DNA from: an uncultured Ureaplasma sp. | GTDB taxonomy: Bacteria; Bacillota_I; Bacilli_A; Mycoplasmatales; Mycoplasmoidaceae | Length of the DNA stretch: 16,060 nucleotides | Reading direction: 5' to 3' | Assembly (NCBI GenBank): GCA_910589685.1 | Contig: CAJUTA010000032.1 | Span: forward strand, 1-16,060 | Shown: one piece after another, positions 8,617-16,060 of the stretch | How the letters are laid out: every line of letters starts with the position of its first letter | Position numbering within the stretch: position 1 is the first letter of the stretch | Notes under the pieces: model-generated | Told to the model about the DNA's origin: nothing | Seen by the model: the letters and a program-made list of their open reading frames with translations, nothing else | Database searches by the model: none | Made by a program: the position numbers and the translations under genes

Positions 8617-10224
8617 ATGAAAACTAAATTAAAATTAGGGATTTTAGGTCTTTCTCTTTCTCTTGGAGCAATATCCCTAGTAACTTCGACAGTTCTAAGT
8701 TCTTGTCAGTCTCAAGAAAGTAGTGCTGTTAGTAAACAACCAATTAATCAAGAAGTTTCCCAAACTTTCAATGACTTTTTAATACAAAATCATGGTCGTT
8801 GAGCTGGAAACATTTCTAAATATGGGGTAGATAATCTTAAATCTTTAAAATATACAGATTCTAAAGGAAATGAAGCTACAGCGTATATTGGTGTAAATGA
8901 TGGTGTAAAACCATTATATGATTTACAAACTAAAATTGATCCAAATGTTCATAACTATGGTAGTCATCACTCATATTTATATATCATAAACAAACTAATT
9001 AGCATGGGGTTAGTTAATCATTCAGGTGCTGCAATTACTTATCCAGCAGCAGCAACTGTAACTTTTGATGATACCAATAAACAATTCAGTGTTACATTGG
9101 ATAGTAATACAACTCAATATGCTAAAAAAGAAGATACAACTAATCCAGGAACAATGATTGATGATGAAAATATTATCATTAGTAAAAATGCGGACAGCTC
9201 TGTATTGAATGATGGAGTTGTTGTTCAACCATTCTTATGAAATGGTCGTGACCGTGCAAATAATGTTTTGAACACATATAACAATGAAGGACAAAACATT
9301 ATTGTTACAGTAACACCAAATAATAATGCAACAAATGATTTCTATATTGTTGCTCATTATGATTCAACGGCTAGTGGAAAAAATAAAGCAAGTTGAGGTG
9401 CAACAGATAATGCTACTGGTGTATCAGTCGCTTTACAAATCATTAACTACTTTAAAGATAATAAAGAAAAATTAAGTAAAACTAGATTACATGTAATCTT
9501 TAGTGATGCTGAAGAAGTTGGAGTTAATGGGACAAAAGCATTTGTTTCTCAATATCTACTTAATAATGGTCCACTAGATCCAAAAAATGCAATTGGAATG
9601 ATTAATATGGACACAATTGCTGGAGGAGATTATATTTATGCTCATAGTCCAAATACTAACCCTGATTTAGATTACAATGGTACTGGAAATACAAGTACAA
9701 TTATTCGTGACCAATTAAATGCACTTAGTAGAATTAGATCTGAAAATTATAATGATCCAAATTTAGAATTAATCATCCATCCACAAGTAGATCCAACAGA
9801 ATATAGAGCTGGAGAAACAGGTGATTGAAGTGATCATATGCCATTCTATAAATATGCAAATATTCCTGTTGCATATATGGAATCTACTAACTTCCAAATT
9901 AGAGCTAATAGTGGAAAATATGATGGATATAGTCAAACAACTAATCTTAATGCATATATCTTAAATGACGGTACTACATTGGCACAAAAATCTGAACAAT
10001 TGAAAAAAACAAATATTAATGGTTCTGATTTAGTAGTTTATGATTTACCAAATTATGATGGATCAATGGATGCATACAATGATTATGAAGTTACTGGAAA
10101 TATTTGACATTATGACATTGATACTTTAGATTGAGTTCAAAAATACATTGGTGATAGTTTATACCAACAATTAACAACAATGTTTGAAAGTCTTAAATTA
10201 TTTTTACAAACTTCAATTAAATAA
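8617..10224 (+). CDS. M28-family zinc aminopeptidase lipoprotein
   Basis: A 535-residue predicted surface lipoprotein, ATG 8617 to TAA 10222-10224. The N-terminus has Lys residues, a hydrophobic stretch and the lipobox LSSC with Cys30 as the lipidation site, so the enzyme should be anchored on the outer face of the membrane. The peptidase domain shows the full M28 metal and catalytic set: AHYDS (His247, Asp249), TDNATG (Asp264), DAEEVG (catalytic Glu299, ligand Glu300), INMDT (Asp332) and SDHMPF (His407). M28 enzymes use two zinc ions, usually to release N-terminal amino acids, which suits an amino-acid auxotroph. TGA codons at 8800-8802, 9238-9240, 9826-9828 and 10105-10107 are Trp. An upstream in-frame TTG (8575) was rejected because it would bury the signal peptide. 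Substrate is unknown. Confidence 0.9.
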
Positions 10225-10242
10225 TAATTGCTATTAGATAAT

Positions 10243-10277
10243 AAAAAACCCAACAAATAAAACTTGTTGGGTTTTTT
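10243..10277. terminator. Strong bidirectional terminator
   Basis: A 14-base perfect inverted repeat, AAAAAACCCAACAA (10243-10256) and TTGTTGGGTTTTTT (10264-10277), with a 7-base loop. A T run follows the stem on either strand. It lies 18 bases after the M28 lipoprotein stop and about 30 bases after the end (10307) of the convergent CotH-domain remnant, so it serves both. Confidence 0.92.
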
Positions 10278-10306
10278 ATTTACTGAAAATATAATAAGTA
10301 TCTTGT

Positions 10307-11715
10307 TTAAGATATTCATAAATTGTTTAATGTTATTAATCGTTCTTTTAATCAATTTTTTAAATATTCTTTAGCATCTACTTGTGAACTAACATTTTTT
10401 CAAGTAGCTTCTGGTACAATATCACTACCAACCACTGCCATTCATCAGTCTAATTCAATAGGTGCTCAATCTATAGTTTCTTGTTTAGAATATTCCTCAT
10501 ATTTATCACGAGCATAATTACCAATATTTTTTCATTTATCAAAATTCATTTTGTAATTTTGTTCATATAAAGTAGAAGAATCATCTAAATATTTCATTAA
10601 TTTTTCAAATACTTTATTTTGAATTAATTCATTTCATTTTTGCTTTATTTTATTTTTAATAAGTGTAGATTTATATAATAACACCATTCATGGATTGTAT
10701 GAATTAGCTGCATATAATCCTGTTGGTTGAATTATTCCAGTTCCATCATTTGGAAGTCTAATACCAAATGCACAATCAAAATCTCAAGGAACTTGAAACT
10801 TTAATTTACCATCTCCAAATTGTGATAAATCAATACTCATATAAAAACTTGAATTGGCTAAATCTCAATCACAAACTATCTCTTGCAATATTAACATTGA
10901 GACAACTGATTCAATATCTAAAACATTAGATATGCAATCATCCACATTTTTAATACTATGGGATTTTATAATGTCAGTTCTATTAGAATTGAATTCATAG
11001 TATTTATTTTCAATTATTGCTTTATAACAGATTCGATAAATATTTTCTAGATATTTCGAAATAAAATCATTTTGATTGTTATCATAAACTTTACTCTTTA
11101 TGGAATATGAATAAACACCAACATAATTAAATATATTAGAATGTGAATTATCATATTTATATAAAGGTGATCTATTATTGTAATTTAAATAAAATCTAGA
11201 TAAAGGTTCTTCGGCATCTGCATATGCATCCATTTCTAATAAATATCCAATATCTATATTTGATGAGTTTAAAACGGGTTTATCAATATTTACACGGTTT
11301 GTTGATACTTCATTTTGTTCACATAGCAAATACATACCTTGATATTCTGTGTTTATATAAACATCTACATATCTAAATCACTTGAATATAAACCAAAATC
11401 TTTAAATAAAAATTGACCTAAATATAATCCTGCACTATTACGCAACATTGATGGATCACACCAATCAGCTAATAAAACTCAATCTTTAAATTTATTATTA
11501 CTATTTAAATCTAATAGTGATGCTTTTTTATCTAATTTAATTCTGTATGGTTTTTTAGGATACTCAAAAGTTGAATTCCCCCGAACTTTTATTTTTCCTG
11601 TTAATGATTGTGATTCATTAGTTTTATTTGGATTTGAAACTATAAAATTAGCTTCTTGATATTGTTTTGTTATGTCATTTGGATTATTATTGATATTTAT
11701 ATCAATTCTTGGCAG
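10307..11715 (-). pseudogene. CotH-kinase domain, cut off from its lipoprotein and frameshifted
   Basis: Immediately after, and in frame with, the TAA (11718-11716) of the repeat lipoprotein, the frame reads LPRIDININ and continues as a CotH-family domain: GKIKVRGNSTFEYPKKPYRI, KDWVLLADWCDPSMLRNSAG, then GLYSSDLDM and a TAG at 11367-11365. The match resumes one frame over: FRYVDVYINTEYQGMYLLCE, GYLLEMD, LKFQVPWDFDCAFG, ending TAA 10309-10307. The crossover must lie between 11365 and 11401, and the family match suggests loss of one T near 11376. There is no independent start: the first in-frame ATG lies inside the conserved core, and no ribosome-binding site is seen. CotH proteins are atypical protein kinases; the PWDFD motif is consistent with metal binding. 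Restoring both lesions joins it to the upstream gene as one protein of about 1,347 residues. Sequencing error is an alternative. Confidence 0.85.
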
Positions 11716-14349
11716 TTAACTTTCTATATGTGGAGAGTAGCTATATGGAGTTGGAGTAACTGGATTAGTAATTAGTAATGTAGGGACTTTGAAATTAGTC
11801 AATGTCAATTTATCATATTTTGAACTTATTCCATTAGAAATAAATACATCTATGGATAATAAATCACGTGAATGACTTGTATTTAACAATGTTTTAGGTT
11901 TAATTTTTAAAGAGATTGCATCCAACTCAGGACTTAACAAATCAAAGAAAAATCTTTTATGTTCATCTAATCAAATATTAATATTATTTTCAGTTGCAAA
12001 ATTATCATCTACAAATTTAGAGATTAAAATATCTTGATATTTTGTATCTATTGAATTAATAGAAATATTATTTTTTAAATTTGGTAGTGGAACAATAATT
12101 GGTTCAGGTTTAAAATTCGACAAAACTAATTTTTGATTAGTTAATGAATAGTCAATATTACTAATATCTAAATTAATTTCAATTGTCGTACCAACAATCT
12201 TAATTGTAGTATTTGGTGTAATAATAACTTTTAATGAATTATCATTAATTGTTTCATTAAATAAAAAATTTTTATATCGCAATAACCATTGATTAATTGA
12301 AGTTTCATTGTTAAAATATTGAGTTTCAAATTCACTACATGTTAATTGCAAATAAGATGAATTTATTGTACCTATATCAATATTAGATTTTAAAATTGGT
12401 AAATTAATTAGAGTACGAAAACCACTTATTTTTAAATTAAATTCTTTTGATAAATTATTTGATGAAAGAACAATTATTAAATCAATTGAATTATTATTTA
12501 AATCCATTTCTGGATTTGTATTTGGTTTAATAACAATATTAATATTTGGATATTGATTATAATTAAAAACAATTAATTGTTTATTTTGAGATAATCAAGC
12601 ATTAATATTATTTGTTGTATTAAAATAATCAAGCATAAATTGTTTGACAGATAACTGAGATAAATTTGGAATTGAACTAATGTTAACATTGCTATTTATA
12701 TTTGGCAATGTTTTAGTAAAACCAATAAGAATAAAATCAACATTTTTTTCAAAATATTTATTAGATATTTTTAATTTACTAACATTTATTGTTCCGTCAA
12801 CTAAATTTGGAGTTATTCTAGAATCATTAGAAATATAGGTGATTTTTACATCATCTAATTTTGGTGAATTTTCGAATAATAAATGTTTATTTTTATTAAA
12901 TCAATTATTAATATCTTGAGTGCTATTTCATTCATTTTCAATAAATTTATCAGCAGTCAAAGTAGACAAAGATTGATCAACTTTATTTATATTTAATTGA
13001 TTAATAAATATTGGTAAAGCATCTACTTTCTTAAATCCAAATAAGTTAATTGTTTTATTAATTGTTTGAAAGCCATTTGATACAACAAGATTAATTGTAA
13101 TACTTCCATCTACTAAATTAGTTTTAATATCTGATGTACTATTTACTTTAATTAAAACATCATTCAAATCTGCATTAGATGGAAATAAAAATGTCTTATT
13201 ATTTCTTAATCAATCATTAACATTTGATAAATTAGAAAAATATTTATTTTTAAATTCATCAGAAGTAAAACTTGAATAACTCACATTAATTGTGGAAATA
13301 TTAGTTTTCAAATTAATTTCTGGGAATGGAATTTCTTTAAATCCAAATAAGTTAATTGTTTGAGCATTATTACGATATTCATTACTCACATTTATCATCA
13401 AATCAAGTGATCCATCTTTTTTAAAAGAATATTTATTTAATGAAATTGAAATGTTATCTAGTGATTCTGAATTTAAAAATAGTAATTTTTTGTTATCTAT
13501 AAGTCATTTATCATTATTCAAATATTCTTTAACAAAATTAGATGCAGTTAATTGTGAAAAACTTGTATTAGAAATATCTAAACTTTTCTTAAGAGCTGGT
13601 AATTGTTCAATAATGAAACCTGTTAGAGTGAATTCTTGAATATCTGAATTTGAATACAAATTAGTAATTTCAACTTTTATATTTATTGATTCATCTTTAT
13701 TAGATTTGTAACTAATTAATTTAATTGATATTTCATCCAATAAATTACTTGATTCGAAAAAATATTGTTTATTATCATTCAATCAATTATTAATTAATTG
13801 ATCATTACTAAAGTGTGCATTTAGAAATTCTTTTAATGTTAAGTTAGAATAATCATTATTTATTGAAATGATATTCACAATTTTTTTAAGATTAGGAATT
13901 TTAAATCCTTTTTTGAAGTTTATTAACTTCAAATCATAAAGTTTAGGAGATGATCTATTTTGAAAATTACTATTTTCTAAATAGATTTTTAGAATAATAG
14001 TTCCATTATTATAATTTGGGATGATTTGATTCTTGTAACTTCTTAATTCAATTTGTGATGAATATAAGTCATTCAAAATTTTTTGTTTATTGTTTGATAA
14101 TCAATCATTTGTAGAATAAATAGAACCAAAATTTTGATTAATGAATTGATCAATTGTTAAATTAGATGAATCACCATCAATAATTTCATTAATATTAATG
14201 TCACTATTTAAGAGATTTTCATAAATATCTTCATTGGAATTTTGTGCACACGCGGACAATGAAAAACAAGATAAAACAGATGATACAATTAACAATCCAC
14301 TAGTAATTTTAAATAATTTGTATTTTAGAAGTTTTATCTTGTTTTTCAT
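11716..14349 (-). CDS. Large repeat-containing lipoprotein (N-terminal part of an interrupted CotH lipoprotein)
   Basis: A continuous frame of 877 residues, ATG 14349 to TAA 11718-11716, with many TGA Trp codons (for example 14101-14103, 13783-13785, 13504-13506 and 13210-13212). A basic N-terminus, a hydrophobic segment and the lipobox LSAC (Cys at about residue 34) mark it as a surface lipoprotein. From about residue 64 it consists of eight degenerate repeats of about 95-105 residues, then a Pro/Thr-rich linker (TPTPYSYSPHIES). Each repeat contains an LT..F motif, a WL..NK motif about 14-20 residues later, and a GFK-like strand ending. It begins 14 bases after the oxidoreductase gene with only a weak AGAAA before the ATG. 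The stop looks like a nonsense mutation, because CotH-domain sequence continues in frame beyond it. The repeat function is unknown; extended adhesin-like stalks are one guess. Confidence 0.85.
11719..14160 (-). repeat. Eight tandem protein repeats of about 100 residues
   Basis: Unit starts, read on the minus strand, are about 14160, 13842, 13551, 13269, 12960, 12654, 12345 and 12030. Opening motifs include LTIDQFINQNF, LTLKEFLNAHF, LTASNFVKEYL, FTSDEFKNKYF, LTADKFIENEW, LSVKQFMLDYF and LTCSEFETQYF, each followed by WL(or WF) and usually NK. Spacing is 282-318 bases. Identity between units is low at the DNA level, so these are old duplications held by protein structure rather than recent recombination. 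Confidence 0.8.
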
Positions 14350-14363
14350 TTAATTATTTCTAT

Positions 14364-14867
14364 CTATAAATTATTTTCTAATCATTCTTTTGTCGATTCT
14401 ACAAATTCAACAAATTGTTCATCATCTGGATTAGAATTCATGCAATTATAGAAAAAGAATTGTTTTAAATAATTTGCTTTTAATCTTTTTAGAACACTAC
14501 TAAAATTGTTTAAATATTGTCCTGCAGTTCAACCAAATCCTTCATCACCATAAATTTTTTGTGGACTACCAGTTGTACAAATTGTATAGAAGTTAATATC
14601 TTTTAAATTAAAATCATTTGCTTTTCAAACTTCAGCCATGTAACGAGACATATCTCATGGCAAATTAAATCAATTTATTGTAAATAGAACAATAACATTA
14701 TCAAATTGTTTAATGTATTCTTGCTCATATTGAATATCAAATGGTTTACTACCATCTAGTTTTCTTGCAGTAACATTTGTTAAAGTTTGAAGTTCATTAA
14801 ATAATTTAATTGTAAATTTTGAATCTCATGGACAAATTCGAGAATATAGTAATAATGTTTTTTTCAT
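14364..14867 (-). CDS. Flavodoxin-fold NAD(P)H-dependent oxidoreductase
   Basis: A 167-residue protein, ATG 14867 to TAG 14366-14364, with AAAGGG about 5 bases upstream of the start. Nine or so TGA codons are Trp, so it is fragmented under the standard code. It matches the Flavodoxin_2 / NAD(P)H-quinone oxidoreductase family: a short beta-1 strand (TLLLYS), the VLFTINWFNLPWDMSRYM segment (family pattern P.YWFN.PA.LK.W.D) and the FMN-loop CTTGSPQKIYGDEGFG. It is somewhat shorter than typical members (about 180-200). Such enzymes use FMN or FAD to reduce quinones or related electrophiles. It lies one base downstream of recR and directly upstream of the repeat lipoprotein; neither neighbour suggests a substrate. 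Confidence 0.8.
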
Positions 14868-14869
14868 TT

Positions 14870-15472
14870 TTAACCCTTTATTTTATTTTTATTAATAAAT
14901 GAATATTTAATTGTTTCATTGTCAGCATAATCTAACGCACTATTAATTGGAAGGCCTAATCCAATTCGATATATTCTACCATTAAAATTATTAAGATTTT
15001 CGCATAGTTTGTTGGCTGTAAATTGACCAGCTAAAGTAAAATTCGTAGCAATAATTATTTCATCAATTTCACGATGCTCATCTAATTTATTTTTAAATTT
15101 ATTAATAATTGATATTATTTCATTTAATTTTCTAGGATTGGCTTCATTATGCAAAACATAATAGATACCATTATAAACTCCACTCTCTTCAATTCTTTGT
15201 AAATCTTCTATATAAGAAACTATGCATATTTGTCTATGATTACGATAATTATTGCTACAAATTGAACATATTGATGTTTTTGAAAAATTATTACAGTTGT
15301 TACAATATCTAATTGCATTTTTTGCATTAATAATTCTATGTGTAAATTCATTTATATAATGTGTGTCTTTATTTATTAAAAAATATGCTCATTTAGCGGC
15401 AGTTTTGTATCCTACCCCTGGTAATGATTTTAATGAATCTATCAAATATTCTAATTCTTCAATAGTATGCAT
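14870..15472 (-). CDS. recR: Recombination protein RecR (divergent TOPRIM)
   Basis: A 200-residue protein, ATG 15472 to TAA 14872-14870, with AAAGGA about 11 bases upstream; length is normal (about 198). The order of domains fits RecR: a helix-hairpin-helix LPGVGYKTAAKWAYFL (residues 17-32), a four-Cys zinc finger (Cys57, Cys60, Cys69, Cys72), a TOPRIM domain starting at ICIVSYIED (82-90) and the C-terminal GLPINSALDYADNETI. In the TOPRIM domain the usual VVE glutamate is replaced by Ser (CIVS), and the usual TVEGE reads TLAGQ. RecR works with RecO, loading RecA at gaps; partners are not in this window. The ybaB-recR arrangement is the conserved bacterial operon. Confidence 0.93.
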
Positions 15473-15476
15473 TATT

Positions 15477-15764
15477 CTAGAAAAATCCTTTTGGCATACC
15501 TTTAGTTGCTGTTTCTAATTTACTACGTTCAGAATCAATAAAATTTTTTGCTTCATTAAATCCCATAACAATAAGATCTTGAAGAGTCTCTGGATCTTCT
15601 GGATCAATTAAATTTTGATTAATTGTCATTGAAATAAGTTTTAAATTACCATTTAGTTTAAATTGAATATAACCTTTGTAATCATATTCAAAAATCTTTT
15701 CATCAAATTCTTGAACTTTTTTTTGTAAACGTTGTACTTCTTGCATAATTTTTTGAATATTCAT
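15477..15764 (-). CDS. ybaB: YbaB/EbfC family nucleoid-associated protein
   Basis: A 95-residue protein, ATG 15764 to TAG 15479-15477. It opens with the coiled-coil-like helix MNIQKIMQEVQRLQKKVQE, followed by the family beta-strands (YIQFKLNGNLKLISMTI) and the LQDLIVMGFNEAKNFID helix, ending in a GMPKGFF tail typical of YbaB (GMPGLF/GLPPGF). YbaB/EbfC dimers bind DNA as small tweezers-like proteins. Position between dnaX and recR is the widespread dnaX-ybaB-recR order. Only 4 bases separate its stop from the recR ATG. Confidence 0.94.
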   Translation of the reverse strand: MNIQKIMQEVQRLQKKVQEFDEKIFEYDYKGYIQFKLNGNLKLISMTINQNLIDPEDPETLQDLIVMGFNEAKNFIDSERSKLETATKGMPKGFF

Positions 15765-15768
15765 ATTT

Positions 15769-16060
15769 TTACTCCTTTATATTATTAATTTCAAGAATTT
15801 TTTTTATTTTGTCTTCTTCTGATAAAGCTACATTTGGAAAATATTTATCAATATCTATATCAAGATATTTTTTGTTAATATCAATTTCTTTTTTTCATAG
15901 TTGAATATCTTTTTTGGTACCAGCTAGAATAATTATTTTTTTACTAAATAAATCACAAATTTTCTCCATTACTTCTTGATTCCAATATCATTGATTAAAA
16001 CTATTTAAATCACTTTCAAATTGGAAAAGTAATAAAATTCCATTATTTGAAGAAGTTATA
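15769..16060 (-). CDS. dnaX: DNA polymerase III gamma/tau subunit, C-terminal fragment
   Basis: The C-terminal 96 or so residues of a protein that enters from beyond the right edge and ends at TAA 15771-15769. The visible part has no catalytic motif (the ATPase domain would lie outside). It contains an FQFESDLNSFN strand-helix, two Trp positions, the KKIIILAGTKKDIQLWKK segment and a Lys/Glu-rich end. This resembles the C-terminal domain of tau, which contacts the polymerase. The assignment rests mainly on position: it immediately precedes ybaB and recR, and its last codons (AAG GAG TAA) supply the ybaB ribosome-binding site. Confidence 0.75.
15772..15777 (-). promoter_or_regulatory. Strong Shine-Dalgarno of ybaB inside the end of dnaX
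   Basis: AAGGAG on the minus strand, 7 bases before the ybaB ATG (15764), formed by the last two sense codons of dnaX. It is the best ribosome-binding site in the window and supports the chosen start and coupling of the two genes. Confidence 0.8.

Noticed and set aside
10323..10517. Plus-strand frame inside the CotH region
   Set aside because: Antisense shadow of the conserved CotH C-terminal sequence.
10307..11335. CotH C-terminal part as a separate intact gene starting at ATG 11335
   Set aside because: The CotH match extends upstream of this ATG (FRYVDVYIN... in the same frame, then the earlier part in another frame), and no ribosome-binding site precedes it, so it is a fragment of a longer gene.
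11360..11405. Programmed -1 frameshift in the CotH gene
   Set aside because: No canonical slippery heptamer in the correct register and no downstream hairpin were found between 11365 and 11401, and an in-frame TAA already separates this region from the upstream start.
11719..14160. Recombinational DNA repeats or a phase-variation cassette
   Set aside because: The units are similar only at protein level; no long identical DNA blocks or invertase sites were seen.

Overview
The window comes from a mollicute (Mycoplasma/Ureaplasma-type) chromosome. The DNA is very AT-rich. TGA is read as tryptophan throughout: rpsB, tyrS, prfA, recR and dnaX only become full-length conserved proteins when internal TGA codons are translated as Trp, and all visible genes end in TAA or TAG. 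I cannot fix the genus from the sequence alone.

Layout. (1) 1-2195: the 3' part of a MgtE magnesium transporter (+) converges on a DegV-family lipid-binding protein (-), with overlapping stop codons. (2) 2258-5161 (+): ytpR (tRNA-binding domain protein), rpsB (ribosomal protein S2 with long extensions at both ends) and tyrS, closed by a hairpin terminator. (3) 8457-5213 (-): a translation cluster read as rpmE, prfA, prmC, then a tsaC/sua5 gene. This is the classical Firmicutes order rpmE-prfA-prmC-sua5-...-rpiB. Here the last gene is a fusion of a complete threonylcarbamoyl-AMP synthase domain with an RpiB-like sugar-phosphate isomerase domain that has lost its catalytic motifs. (4) 8617-10224 (+): a lipoprotein with an intact M28 zinc-peptidase active site, followed by a strong bidirectional terminator. 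(5) 16060-10307 (-): dnaX (partial), ybaB, recR, a flavodoxin-fold NAD(P)H oxidoreductase, and a very large lipoprotein gene. The lipoprotein has eight repeats of about 100 residues and runs in frame into a CotH-kinase domain. That domain is cut off by one TAA codon and then by a single-base frameshift, so the locus looks like a recently broken (or misassembled) giant surface protein of about 1,347 residues.

How the parts fit. Region 3 supplies translation termination (RF1, its PrmC methylase, ribosomal protein L31) and the t6A tRNA modification precursor. Region 2 supplies further translation components. dnaX-ybaB-recR is the conserved replication/repair operon. The two lipoproteins converge on a shared terminator and are the accessory, surface-exposed part of the window. 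Two divergent intergenic regions (2196-2257 and 8458-8616) carry overlapping TATAAT boxes on both strands. No tRNA, rRNA, insertion sequence or CRISPR array was seen, and no gene-free stretch exceeds about 160 bases. The strongest items for a second look are the TsaC-RpiB-like fusion and the interrupted repeat-lipoprotein/CotH gene.
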